Numbered from the stretch's first letter, positions 18,105-26,275 are shown. The stretch is DNA of 64,000 bases from Octadecabacter antarcticus 307 (GCF_000155675.2 NC_020911.1:3400501-3464500); one strand, 5' to 3'. Notes: generated from the sequence alone by a model not told the origin. Numbers and translations are program-made.

Positions 18105-18398
18105 ATGACCAACATTAACTGCCTAGCCAAATTACGAAATCTACTTAGTGGCATGGAAGATGACATGGGGCTTAATAGCCTCGGCGTTGTACAGAAAAAT
18201 ATTGTCTATGCAGTAACACTTATTTTGCAACAACACGAAACTGTAGAGACTGGCAAGTTGCGTTCACACAAACTTTTGGACGGCACGTCGCGCAGCGCGT
18301 TTTTTCGTGCACTAAGAGATCTTGTGGATAAGGGTTACATCAAACATAATGAAGGGGCACAAAGATCATCATACACGCTTACAGAAAAACTCAAGTAG
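18105..18398 (+). CDS. Small winged-helix protein (module copy 1)
   Basis: A 97-residue protein. The C-terminal half reads as a MarR/ArsR-like winged helix: HETVETGKLRSHKLLDGT, SRSAFFRALRDLVDKGYI as recognition helix region, and EGAQRSSYTLTEKL as the wing. The N-terminal part is helical (KLRNLLSGMEDDMGLNSLG). Presumably a DNA-binding regulator of its own module. It ends 7 bases before the membrane-protein start. A second, broken copy lies at 19754. This copy is intact, whereas its partner membrane gene is not. Confidence 0.7.
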   Translation: MTNINCLAKLRNLLSGMEDDMGLNSLGVVQKNIVYAVTLILQQHETVETGKLRSHKLLDGTSRSAFFRALRDLVDKGYIKHNEGAQRSSYTLTEKLK

Positions 18399-18405
18399 GC
18401 TCACC

Positions 18406-18499
18406 ATGAACTCAACAGTCTCCTACTATTTACTGTCTTTTGTAATTGTATCAGTAGCATTTTTAGTTACATTTATAGTTGGTCTTCAATCATTATACC
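18406..18499 (+). pseudogene. Membrane protein of module copy 1, truncated by IS1595
   Basis: Reads MNSTVSYYLLSFVIVSVAFL as in the intact copy at 20059, then is cut after about 31 codons at the IS1595 end (18500). Confidence 0.85.
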
Positions 18500-19667
18500 A
18501 AGGCTTATCCCTTTTAGTCCGGTTGCCCCACATGTTGACGCGGCGCAGAACCTCACCCTTGTGGCTTGAGATGCGGATCGGATCAGTTTGGAATGTCTCG
18601 TGGATTTATAGGGCGTGGCTTTTGCCGTGAACGAGGGCCTTCAGGCGCGCTGTTCAACAAAATCACGATATGTCGCTGGCCCGAGGCCAACACCGATCCC
18701 CAGCAGCGTGTCGAAGGCGCTTCGCATGTGTCGCCGTCGGTTCCAGCGGAACACGAATTCGTCGAGATAGCGTTGTAGATGGCACTTTCTGAGGCCGTGG
18801 AAGACGCTTTTTGCCCACGTTTTTAGGTTGGAGAACACGCGGTGGACCCAGTGGAGTATGTCATGTGCCTTCTTGCCGCTGACGACCTTCGCCTCATGCG
18901 TGTTTGCAGGGGGATTTTCGTAACCTAGCCAGCCGTCCGTGATGATGTGAGCACCAGGCTCTACAGCCTGACCAATGAACCCGTGCAGCGTCTTCGACGC
19001 GCCGTCGGGAATGTGTTTCATCCTGATACGGCGCGGATGTCCGTCACTTGATAACTCGACGGCACAGACGACAAACATCTTTCCAACCGGGCTCCGCCCA
19101 CCCTTTGGCCGATCCTCGGGATCATGCCGGGACCGGAACGGCATCTCTGCTTCATCGATTTCGACAAGGTCTTTCAGGGGGTTGCGGTCAGGGTTGACCA
19201 TCGACCGCCGCAGCTTTTGCAAGAGGAGCCACGCCGTCTTGTAGCTGCCAAGGCCAAGTTGCGCCTGAAGTTGCAGCGCTGACATGCCGTTGGAATGACT
19301 GGTGATGATGTGCGCGGCAAGAAACCAAATTCGCAACGGCAAATGGCTGCTGTGCATCACCGTGCCAGCCGTCACGGATGTCTGCCGTGCGCAACCGGCA
19401 CATTCCCAAGTTGCGCGGTTTCGCTTTAACGGCCAGCCCTTGCAGGTGCCACAGGAAGGGCACACGAAGCCCTCAGGCCAACGATGTTCCGCCAGATAAT
19501 GCGAACACGCTTCCTCATCAGAAAACCTGGCGTCGAACGCCGGGAGGGACATGGGTTTGTCGTTTTTCCATCTGGCTAGCATAGACAGAACAATACCAGA
19601 ACATTGCAGATTGGCAAGCCGCTTCACACTACATCAGGTGCCGCCGGAGCAAAGGGGATAAGCCTTC
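18500..19667 (-). mobile_element. IS1595-family element, copy 1
   Basis: Ends AAGGCTTATCCC (18500) and GGGGATAAGCCTT (to 19667) form imperfect inverted repeats that extend into TTT..G.TCCGG. Length 1168 bp. Unlike copy 2 (24382), its flanks carry no target-site duplication, so it has taken part in a rearrangement. Confidence 0.88.
18641..19627 (-). CDS. IS1595-family transposase
   Basis: A 328-residue transposase with an N-terminal zinc finger (CPSCGTCKGW and CAGCARQTSV), followed by the ISXO2-like DDE nuclease: VEIDEAEMPFRSR, HIITDGWLGYENPP, and the last acidic residue region YLDEFVFRWNRR. The frame is intact, so the enzyme may be active. Initiation could be at residue 26 (MSLPAFDARFSDEEAC), where both copies keep a Met; the longer frame starts about 40 bases from the element end. 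It differs by a few residues from copy 2, such as DEAEM against DETEI. Confidence 0.9.
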   Translation of the reverse strand: MKRLANLQCSGIVLSMLARWKNDKPMSLPAFDARFSDEEACSHYLAEHRWPEGFVCPSCGTCKGWPLKRNRATWECAGCARQTSVTAGTVMHSSHLPLRIWFLAAHIITSHSNGMSALQLQAQLGLGSYKTAWLLLQKLRRSMVNPDRNPLKDLVEIDEAEMPFRSRHDPEDRPKGGRSPVGKMFVVCAVELSSDGHPRRIRMKHIPDGASKTLHGFIGQAVEPGAHIITDGWLGYENPPANTHEAKVVSGKKAHDILHWVHRVFSNLKTWAKSVFHGLRKCHLQRYLDEFVFRWNRRRHMRSAFDTLLGIGVGLGPATYRDFVEQRA

Positions 19668-19668
19668 A

Positions 19669-19770
19669 TTAAACCTTTGATTATGCTCGGTATACTTTTA
19701 AATGAACAGTGGGTTTGCATTAAAAAAATAGGTATTGACGGTACGCCAAACAAGTGCCATGTTGGGACTT
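19669..19770. promoter_or_regulatory. Upstream segment of module copy 2 (inverted orientation)
   Basis: Contains GATTATGCTCGGTATACTTT and TATTGACGGTACGCC...CATGTTGGGACTTA, the reverse complements of blocks in 18000-18100, joined directly to the start of the second winged-helix copy. The central 25 bases differ. Confidence 0.6.
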
Positions 19771-20050
19771 AATCAACTGCCTAGTCAAATTAAGAAATCT
19801 ACTTAGCGGCATGGAAAATGGCATGGGGCTTAATAACCTCGGCGTTTTACAGAAAAATATTGTCTATGCAGTAACACTTATTTTGCAACAACACGAAACT
19901 GTGGAGACTGACAAATTGCGTTCACACAAACTTTTGGACGGCACGTAGCGTTTTTTTTCGTGCACTAAGAGATATTGTGGATAAAGGTTACATCTAACAT
20001 AATGATGGAGCACAAAGATCATCATACACGCTTACAGAAAAACTCGAGTA
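19754..20050 (+). pseudogene. Winged-helix protein, module copy 2, decayed
   Basis: Closely similar to 18105-18398 (for example QKNIVYAVTLILQQHETVET) but with an 8-base-scale deletion in the GGCACGT...GCGTTTTTT region, giving TAG after LLDGT, and a later AAA to TAA change. Its normal start region is replaced by the inverted upstream segment. Confidence 0.82.
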
Positions 20051-20058
20051 GGCTCACC

Positions 20059-20628
20059 ATGAACTCAACAGTCTCCTACTATTTACTATCTTTTGTAATT
20101 GTATCAGTAGCGTTTTTAGTTACATTTGTAATTTCAATCCATTTAATAAATCCGTTACAACAGCGGTTCTTCACAGGGCAGACTGAATATGTTAGCCTAA
20201 TTTACTTGCCGCATGGTGTCCGAGTTTTGTCGGCTTGGTTATTAGGATGGAAATCAATACCAATCATCACTTTAGTCACTCTCTACACTCATTGGTTAGT
20301 TTTTGGAGCAAGTGGATTTTCAATAATGGGCATAGCTGGTGCGATGTCTGGCATAACTTGTGCTACATTTAGTTTTTGGACTCTTGCCAAGTTTGGCATG
20401 GATTTTCGGATATCCAGCGCAAAAGTTGCCAACTGGAGAGATGTCTTTTTAGCAGGTTGCTTAGCATCTGTTATGAGTTCGTATGGAGTCGGGCTGGCCT
20501 TTCAACACGATGTAGTGACGTTGGCGAAGTACTTCGTCGGTGACCTGACTGGAATGTTCGTGTGTTTGTTTGTCTTGATGCTTGTGTTTAAGGCCTTAAG
20601 AAAGAATAAAGTGCGCCCTTACACATAA
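20059..20628 (+). CDS. Integral membrane protein, module copy 2 (intact)
   Basis: A 189-residue protein with about five to six hydrophobic segments: YYLLSFVIVSVAFLVTFVIS, then EYVSLIYLPHGVRVLSAWLL, IPIITLVTLYTHWLVFG, MGIAGAMSGITCATFSFW, and the C-terminal GMFVCLFVLMLVFKAL with a basic tail (RKNKVRP). The YLPHGVRVLSAW motif followed by Gly-Trp recalls MASE1-type sensory membrane domains, but the match is loose and no catalytic output domain is attached. It lies directly behind the decayed regulator copy and ends 67 bases before attR. Confidence 0.7.
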   Translation: MNSTVSYYLLSFVIVSVAFLVTFVISIHLINPLQQRFFTGQTEYVSLIYLPHGVRVLSAWLLGWKSIPIITLVTLYTHWLVFGASGFSIMGIAGAMSGITCATFSFWTLAKFGMDFRISSAKVANWRDVFLAGCLASVMSSYGVGLAFQHDVVTLAKYFVGDLTGMFVCLFVLMLVFKALRKNKVRPYT

Positions 20629-20695
20629 TTGTACACATACCGAATATAGCAATATTATACCCATATAAAATTAGTGATTGACGAACTCAACGCTT

Positions 20696-20741
20696 ATTGC
20701 AAATCCGTGTACAGGAGTTCGATTCTCCTACTCGCCTCCAA
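20696..20741. repeat. attR: second copy of the tRNA-Cys 3'-end repeat
   Basis: Identical to 15716-15761; lacks the 5' part of the tRNA, so it is the far attachment site and not a second tRNA gene. Confidence 0.92.
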
Positions 20742-21013
20742 ACTATTTCAGTGACTTAACATATATTTTATGTGTTAGTGGTTGCCCCCAGTCTCTTTCT
20801 AGTCTCTCTCTAAATAAAGTTTTGTCTGCCATAGGTCCTGGCACTTAAGGCTGCACTTGCACCGGATAACCTTGGTCGCACACGCTCTCAGCAAACGTTT
20901 CGAGGAAGAATATTCAAAAATTTATTTTTTAGGGCTCGCAACTCTTTCTGGTCACGGTAAGAAATTTTTGTATCAGAGCGGTAGTACTGCAAGGCAGCTT
21001 TGATCCAGTTAAT

Positions 21014-21277
21014 ATGGTAAATTTCAGCAAAGAACTTGAGGATATTGCAGCAGTCTATCGCTGGGAGACATCAAAATATGCCGATTTGCCACGCAGCAGC
21101 AATGTTGCCCGTGATCTTAAAGGTCTTATCAAACGGATCACAAAATTAAACGATGGGCTTGAAAATTTGCCCGATGAGGCCGCTTATTTTCTTAGGGTGG
21201 CTATCGATGGCAATAACACTCACGATGAGTCCCTCAACATACTCAAGAAACTGCCCGGGATAAGCGACGCGTTGAAA
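21014..21277 (+). pseudogene. Hypothetical protein truncated by IS256 fragment
   Basis: About 88 codons of a helical, charged protein (KELEDIAAVYRWETSKYAD, RDLKGLIKRITKLNDGLENL, EAAYFLRVAIDGNNTHDESL). The frame then runs into reverse IS256 sequence. No family recognised; probably a gene of an island remnant. Confidence 0.5.
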
Positions 21278-21348
21278 TGGACCTTCATACCATCCGCGTT
21301 TGCACCACGGTCGCGCACCCGAGGAACCTGGACTGACACCTTGCCGAT

Positions 21349-21386
21349 CCCCCTTCTCGGCAGATTGTTTCACAATCGCCTGTCCC
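21349..21386 (+). repeat. Hairpin element (2 of 23), left half of an inverted pair
   Basis: CCCTTCTCGGCAGATTG, loop TTTCA, CAATCGCC, then CTGTCCCG. Stem GGCaGATTG/CAATCgCC. Confidence 0.8.
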
Positions 21387-21424
21387 GTTGCCGACAGGCC
21401 ATGCTTTGCATGACCGAGAGGGGG
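21387..21424 (-). repeat. Hairpin element (3 of 23), right half of an inverted pair
   Basis: On the minus strand CCCCTCTCGGTCATGC, AAA, GCATGGCC, TGTCGGCAACG. It is joined end to end, 3' edges together, with the preceding copy. Confidence 0.8.
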
Positions 21425-21738
21425 CAATGGTCATAACTTCGCGCTCCGGCAGAAAGCCATGCTGCACCAGCCGCTGGCGACCCTCGTCGTTCAAAAGGTG
21501 GACGTGACCTTCCAGAAACTCCGACACCTCAGCGCGCACAGCAGTGGCCAGAAGCTCCCGTGCTCCTGCGCGCAGCACATCTGTCAACGGATCAGGTGAA
21601 AAATCGCTTGGTTTCGTGAAGTCGATAACTGTATTCTTGGTCATGTGGCATATCCCTTTCTCAATGAGAATGCGGCGCGTCAACAACGCCATGATATGCC
21701 GCCCATCAGGGCCGTCACAAACTTTCAGCTATAACTCA

Positions 21739-21786
21739 GGCATTGCTTCGCAAGACCCTGTCCACTGCCCGAGAGGGGGGCAGTGG
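21739..21786 (-). repeat. Hairpin element (4 of 23), diverged or chimeric
   Basis: Minus strand CCCCCCTCTCGGGCAGTGG followed by ACAGGGTCTTGC, GAA, GCAATGCC. Edge motifs present but in an altered order, as if two copies had recombined. Confidence 0.45.
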
Positions 21787-21830
21787 ATCTCACGCAACAA
21801 TATCAGACTGGGCTCGCGGTTTTGAGCACT

Positions 21831-21912
21831 GCCAACATTAAGTCTCACCTCTCTGCTGATAGTTGAGATCGAACGCCATAACGTTCGGGCAATCGATCGC
21901 AAAGACAACGGC
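21831..21912 (-). pseudogene. IS30-family transposase fragment (HTH)
   Basis: Minus strand reads LSLRSIARTLWRSISTISRE then VRLNVG, the helix-turn-helix of IS30 transposases (GLSLRAIARRLGRSPSTISREVRRN in the family is my recollection of the pattern). Nothing else of the gene is seen. Confidence 0.6.
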
Positions 21913-22118
21913 CCGATCAGACCCCGGTCAGACCCTGTGATATCTCTTCGCGTTCCGTCAGGGTCAGCACCAAGCGGGACCTGACGGAATCTGGTGGGCG
22001 AATGCCACACAGTGCGCGCAAGGAGCGCATAAATCGACAATGATGTGCTCATACGCACCAGCTATCACGTTGGATTATTAACATTAATCTCCACAGCTAG
22101 CTATTTGCGCAACAAGGC

Positions 22119-22866
22119 CTATCGCAGCCCAAACACCGGATCGCCTTTTAATTTTTCAAGAATAGACACAGCCACCGACGACAAAGGCATGTCGCGGCTT
22201 TCGCCGTTTTTAGTCTTAGGCAAGTGCGCAACGCGGCGAACTAAATCTACCCACGACGATTCCAGCCCAATGACTTCCCCGGCACACATCCCCGTTTCAA
22301 TAAAAAACCGGAACGCCATGAACGCCCGAGCCGTAGCGTTGGCAGGATCAGACCCCGCCGATATTGCCAGCGCTGCCAATTCGTCGTCAGTCACCAACCT
22401 GTTGCGTCGTGGCGATTGCGGTGGTTTGCGCACATCCACTATAGGCGATGCACGTATCCAACCCCATTTTTTGCGGGCAATGCTGAACACCGACGACATC
22501 AGCTGCATTTCACGACGGACCGACGCCCATTATCTCGTGCAACCGCCTGTCTCGCCAGTCAGCTGTGTCGGCTGCAGTGACGTTTGACACACGTAGAGCA
22601 GCCAATTCATCCCACCGGAACTTCTCAAGTCGTATGACCTCCCACCGAGCGTCCCGTTTTGCAGGTGATACTATCCGAGCGTAAAGATCGAACGCCCCAC
22701 CCACAGTGTGACGGTTCACCGCTTCTGCCCCGTTACGACCTTCATATTCAGCTTGGTCTGCCCAATCCTGCGCGGCACGCTTGGTATCGCACACTTTAGA
22801 CTTGCGAACGCCGCCCTTCAACACTTCTGCCCGCCAACGTCCCTTATGTGGTCTGATACGCGCCAA
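22119..22866 (-). pseudogene. Tyrosine integrase next to tRNA-Leu, decayed
   Basis: Minus strand from ATG 22866: arm-binding part (RIRPHKGRWRAEVLKGGVRK), core-binding part (WRDRRLHEIMG), a one-base frameshift near 22510, then QLMSSVFSIARKKWGWI and catalytic domain start FRFFIETGMCAGEVIGLESS, ending at 22119. Family members have Arg in TGM-R-AGE; here it is Cys (one C-to-T change), so the first catalytic residue is lost. The H-R-Y part is deleted. Position about 157 bases past the 3' end of tRNA-Leu suggests a former island there. Confidence 0.85.
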
Positions 22867-22938
22867 ATCTTCCCCAGTGCGTAATGGATGCGTAATTTAA
22901 ACACAAACATAGCACGCACAGACACACACCGCACAATC

Positions 22939-22972
22939 GTCATTTTGTCATTTTGTCATTTTGTCATTTGAG
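22939..22972. repeat. Short tandem repeat (ATTTTGTC, about 4 units)
   Basis: Four near-perfect 8-base units between the dead integrase and tRNA-Leu. It might be an arm-type or accessory site region of the old attachment site, or a slippage tract. Confidence 0.6.
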
Positions 22973-23023
22973 GCTATTTTGTATGACGCAGCACTCACTT
23001 TGAGCGCTGCGCATATTATAAGA

Positions 23024-23108
23024 TGGTGCGGGTGAAGGGACTCGAACCCCCACGCCTTGCGGCGCTTGGACCTAAACCAAGTGCGTCTACCAATTCCGCC
23101 ACACCCGC
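23024..23108 (-). tRNA. tRNA-Leu (TAG)
   Basis: Minus strand GCGGGTGTGGCGGAATTGG at the 5' side, anticodon loop TTTAGGT with anticodon TAG in stem ACTTGG/CCAAGC, a long variable arm (CGCCGCAAGGCG) as in class II tRNAs, T-arm GGGTTCGAGTCCC and encoded CCA. Confidence 0.95.
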
Positions 23109-23356
23109 ATGTATTATTAAGGGGACAGCAAAGCCCTCCCTCTAAGTTGCGCGCTTCCTAGCAAAGTGTAGGCAAGGATGCGAGAAGAAAACGCAAGCGA
23201 TTTGCGATGATCAGACGTTATGTTTTTGGGCCTTGACGAACATCGCACAATGGGCCTACGACGAGGCGAAAAAACTCACATCGGCGACGTGGCACGCAAA
23301 AGTTCAATTAATGTCCCACCGGCAGGATTTTGTTGCCATGATCGGGCGAAAGACGG

Positions 23357-23563
23357 ATGCATACTTTGAAATTGAGAGTTGAAAAAGACATGCGCTTGGA
23401 AAATACACAAGACTTCAAAAATGGCAGCGTCGTAAAATCTGCCAATGTGTCTGGCCTCGCGACAGGAACTAACGTGATAACGTTGAATGGCGAACTGCCT
23501 GTCGAACATCTGAACGCCGGCGACCGGATCATTGAACTTCGTCCCTGTTCCCGGACATTGGGG
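23357..23563 (+). pseudogene. Hint-domain protein, 5' part, truncated by IS3
   Basis: About 69 codons. SANVSGLATGTNVITLNGEL followed by PVEHLNAGDRIIEL is the N-terminal beta structure of a Hint (hedgehog/intein) domain as found in Roseobacter Hint proteins; family members normally have GT-x-V/I-x-T-x-x-G then AGDRI/V. The remaining domain is absent: the IS3 terminal repeat begins at 23564 and no 3' part is found on the other side. A downstream ATG at 23390 is an alternative start. Confidence 0.65.
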
Positions 23564-23629
23564 TGAAGTGGTCCGGCAAAACTGGACAGCGTGCTAAGAT
23601 GTATCCAACACGAACGAATGGATACGAGG

Positions 23630-23938
23630 ATGACAAAGCGACGGAACTTTTCAGACAACTTTAAAGCTACTGTGGCGCTTGAGGCGCTGCGCGGTGACAA
23701 GACGGTTCAGGAGATTGCGGCCAAGCGGCAGCTCCACCCAACGCAGGTGAGCACATGGAAACGACAGGCGATCGAAGGCATGGCCGGGTTTTTTACCGAC
23801 AAGGTCAAAAAGGCTGAGAACAAGGTCGGTGAGATTAAAGAGCTGCACGCCAAGATTGGTCAGTTAGCGGTGGAGAACGTTTTTTTGTCACAAGGGCTGA
23901 AGACAGGTTATTTCGCTAAAGCGAATTCACCGGGGTGA
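23630..23938 (+). CDS. IS3 orfA (DNA-binding subunit)
   Basis: A 102-residue transposase subunit: RRNFSDNFKATVALEALRGD, EIAAKRQLHPTQVSTWKRQA as helix-turn-helix, and a leucine-zipper-like tail KIGQLAVENVFLSQGLK. ATG 23630 starts the family pattern. It overlaps the GTG start of orfB. Frame intact, although the orfB partner is broken. Confidence 0.88.
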   Translation: MTKRRNFSDNFKATVALEALRGDKTVQEIAAKRQLHPTQVSTWKRQAIEGMAGFFTDKVKKAENKVGEIKELHAKIGQLAVENVFLSQGLKTGYFAKANSPG

Positions 23939-24201
23939 GCCCATCAAAACGCCGCGAGATGATCCGCAAAGAGAACACAAAACTGAGCCTGACGCGCCAG
24001 TGTAAGCTGCTCAAGATCAGCCGTTCGTCGATCTATTACACACCAGTTGGGGTGAATGCTGAGACGCTTAAGCTGATGCATGAGATTGATCGGATATTTA
24101 CGAAATATCCATTCTTTGGCAGCCGACAGATAGCAGCCTATTTGCCCCAGTCAGGGTTCTCTGCGGGTCGGCATCGTGTTCGTCGCATGATGAACATCAT
24201 G

Positions 24202-24240
24202 CCTTGTGCCCGGCAGGCGATGCAAAGCATCGCTGAGAGG
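24202..24240 (-). repeat. Hairpin element (5 of 23), 39-bp in-frame insertion
   Basis: Minus strand CCTCTCAGCGATGC, TTT, GCATCGCCTGCCGGGC. Stem GCGATGC/GCATCGC. It adds exactly 13 codons between RRMMNIM and GLQAIY of orfB without breaking the frame. Confidence 0.88.
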
Positions 24241-24381
24241 GGGTTGCAGGCCATCTACAAGGGGCCGAACACCAGCAAGAAGCACCCACAGCACCGCATT
24301 TATCCATACCTGCTGAGAAAGTTGGCAATCACCCGACCCAATCAGGTCTGGTGCAGCGACATCACCTACATACCCGTCAAG

Positions 24382-25548
24382 AAGGCTTATCCCCTTTGCT
24401 CCGGCGGCACCTGATGTAGTGTGAAGCGGCTTGCCAATCTACAATGTTCTTGTATTGTTCTACCCATGCCAGCCAGATGGAAAAACGACAAACCCATGTC
24501 CCGCCCGGCGTTCGACGCCAGGTTTTCTGATGAGGAAGCGTGTTCGCATTATCTGGCGGAACATCGTTGGCCTGAGGGCTTTGTGTGTCCTTCCTGTGGC
24601 ACCTGCAAGGGCTGGCCGTTAAAGCGAAATCGCGCGACTTGGGAATGTGCCGGTTGCGCACGGCAGACATCCGTGACGGCTGGCACGGTGATGCACAGCA
24701 GCCATTTGCCGTTGCGAATTTGGTTTCTTGCCGCGCACATCATCACCAGCCATTCCAACGGCATGTCAGCGCTGCAACTTCAGGCGCAACTTGGCCTTGG
24801 CAGCTACAAGACGGCGTGGCTCCTCTTGCAAAAGCTGCGGCGGTCGATGGTCAACCCTGACCGCAACCCCCTGAAAGACCTTGTCGAGATCGATGAAACA
24901 GAGATTCCGTTCCGGTCCCGGCATGATCCCGAGGACCGGCCAAAGGGTGGGCGGAGCCCGGTCGGAAAGATGTTTGTCGTCTGCGCCGTCGAGTTATCAA
25001 GAGACGGACATCCGCGCCGTATCAGGATGAAACACATTCCCGACGGCGCATCAAAGACGCTACACGGGTTCATTAGTCAGGCTGTAGAGCCTGGCGCTCA
25101 CGTCATCACGGATGGCTGGCTAGGTTACGAAAATCCCCCTGCAAACACGCATGAGGCGAAGGTCGTCAGCGGCAAGAAGGCACATGACATACTCCACTGG
25201 GTCCACCGCGTGTTCTCCAACCTAAAAACGTGGGCAAAAGGCGTCTTCCACGGCCTCAGAAAATGCCATCTGCAACGCTATCTCGACGAATTTGTGTTCC
25301 GCTGGAACCGACGGCGACACATGCGAAGCGCCTTCGACACGCTGCTGGGGATCGGTGTTGGTATTGGCCCAGCGACATATCGTGATTTTGTTGAACAGCG
25401 CGCCTGAAGGCCCTTGTTCACGGCAAAAGCCACGCCCCATAAACCCACCAGATGTTACAAACTGATCCGATCCGCCTCTCAAGCCACAAGGGCGAGGTTC
25501 TGCGCCGCGTCAACATGTGGGGCAACCAGACTAAAAGGGATAAGCCTT
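24382..25548 (+). mobile_element. IS1595-family element, copy 2
   Basis: Ends AAGGCTTATCCCC and GGGATAAGCCTT; 1167 bp. Flanked by the direct repeat CCCGTCAAG (24373-24381 and 25549-25557), the target-site duplication within IS3 orfB (8 bp expected for the family; 9 identical here). Confidence 0.93.
24421..25407 (+). CDS. IS1595-family transposase
   Basis: 328 residues, almost identical to the copy at 18641-19627: zinc finger CPSCGTCKGW/CAGCARQTSV, catalytic VEIDETEIPFRSR, HVITDGWLGYENPP and YLDEFVFRWNRR. Full frame intact, probably functional. A likely shorter start is the Met at residue 26 (MSRPAFDARFSDEEAC). Its insertion into IS3 orfB with a clean target duplication shows it arrived after that IS3 element. 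Confidence 0.92.
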   Translation: MKRLANLQCSCIVLPMPARWKNDKPMSRPAFDARFSDEEACSHYLAEHRWPEGFVCPSCGTCKGWPLKRNRATWECAGCARQTSVTAGTVMHSSHLPLRIWFLAAHIITSHSNGMSALQLQAQLGLGSYKTAWLLLQKLRRSMVNPDRNPLKDLVEIDETEIPFRSRHDPEDRPKGGRSPVGKMFVVCAVELSRDGHPRRIRMKHIPDGASKTLHGFISQAVEPGAHVITDGWLGYENPPANTHEAKVVSGKKAHDILHWVHRVFSNLKTWAKGVFHGLRKCHLQRYLDEFVFRWNRRRHMRSAFDTLLGIGVGIGPATYRDFVEQRA

Positions 25549-26275
25549 CCCGTCAAGAATGGTTTTTTGTATCTGGTGGCGATCATGGACTGGGCAACGC
25601 GAAAAGTGCTGACTTGGCGGCTCTCAAATACGCTGGATGCTAGCTTCTGTGTTGAGGCGCTGGAGGAGGCTATCGCCCGATACGGCAAGCCAGAGATCAT
25701 GAACACGTCCAGGGCAGCCAATACACTGGTGCGGGTTGGATCACAACTTTGACCGAAGCCAACATCAAAATATCAATGGACGGACGCGGCCGCTATCTCG
25801 ACAATATCTTCATCGAACGTCTGTGGCGATCCCTGAAGCAGGAGGCCGTTTACTTGCATGAAATCACCGATGGGTTCCAAGCAAAACGGATCATCGATAC
25901 ATGGATTGGGTTCTACAACTCAGAACGCCCTCACACGGCCCTTGATAAGCGAACACCGGACATCGCATACTTTGGCCATGCGGAGATACGAAAAGCGGCA
26001 TGAACATAAATTAGATGCATCTTAGCCAAGCCACATACCTGTCCTAAAAAGCAGGACCACTTCATAGGATTATTTTCAATAACCGCAACGGGGGTGCATA
26101 ACTCTTCAAGGCATGAAAGGGTGGAGCCCAGTCTACAGTGGTGTGATGCGCCTGCCGAATACGGGCGGCCGAAGACTTTGTATAATCGTTGGAAGAACTG
26201 GATTGACATGGGCGTGTTCGCCCAGATTGTGATGGGGCTGGCAGAACAGGCCCCAGATAATAAGACAATCTCGAT

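Larger units (their letters stand above)
15716..20741. mobile_element. Integrated element at tRNA-Cys (about 5.0 kb)
   Basis: Bounded by the 46-bp repeat, with an integrase fragment directly after attL, reading away from the tRNA. The interior is much more A+T-rich than the flanking genes. Cargo: BLUF sensor, a lipoprotein pseudogene, and a duplicated winged-helix/membrane-protein module. Later insertions (IS3 fragment, IS1595) have disabled the integrase and one module copy, so it is probably fixed in place. No replication or packaging genes are visible; it may be a satellite or a deletion remnant of a larger island. Confidence 0.85.
21280..21644 (-). pseudogene. IS256-family (mutator) transposase, N-terminal part
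   Basis: Starts MTKNTVIDFTKPSDFSPDPL and continues ARELLATAVRAEVSEFLEGH and QRLVQHGFLPEREVMT. There, two hairpin elements interrupt it, after which GIGKV, VPRVRDRGANADGMKVHF continue in the original sense. All catalytic parts are missing; it ends near 21280. AGGG precedes the ATG. Confidence 0.88.
23935..26003 (+). pseudogene. IS3 orfB (DDE integrase), split by IS1595
   Basis: 5' part 23935-24381 starts at GTG: TKLSLTRQCKLLKISRSSIY, FFGSRQIAAYLPQSGFSAGR, RRMMNIM, 13 inserted residues from a hairpin element, GLQAIYKGPNTSKKHPQH, VWCSDITYIPVKK. After IS1595 the 3' part resumes at 25549: NGFLYLVAIMDWATRKVL, AIARYGKPEIMNT, then a one-base deletion at about 25709, then ISMDGRGRYLDNIFIERLWR and FYNSERPHTALDKRTPDIAY. 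DDE residues are the D of SDITYIP, a D lost at the frameshift (DQGSQ in the family), and E of IERLW. Confidence 0.9.
23564..26064 (+). mobile_element. IS3-family element interrupted by IS1595
   Basis: Ends TGAAGTGGTCCGGC (23564) and GCAGGACCACTTCA (to 26064) are inverted repeats. Contains orfA, orfB, one hairpin element (24202) and a whole IS1595 copy. Without the inserted IS1595 it would be about 1.33 kb. No clear 3-bp target duplication. Confidence 0.9.

Noticed and set aside
20696..20741. Second tRNA-Cys gene
   Set aside because: Only the 3' part of the tRNA is present; it is the attR copy.
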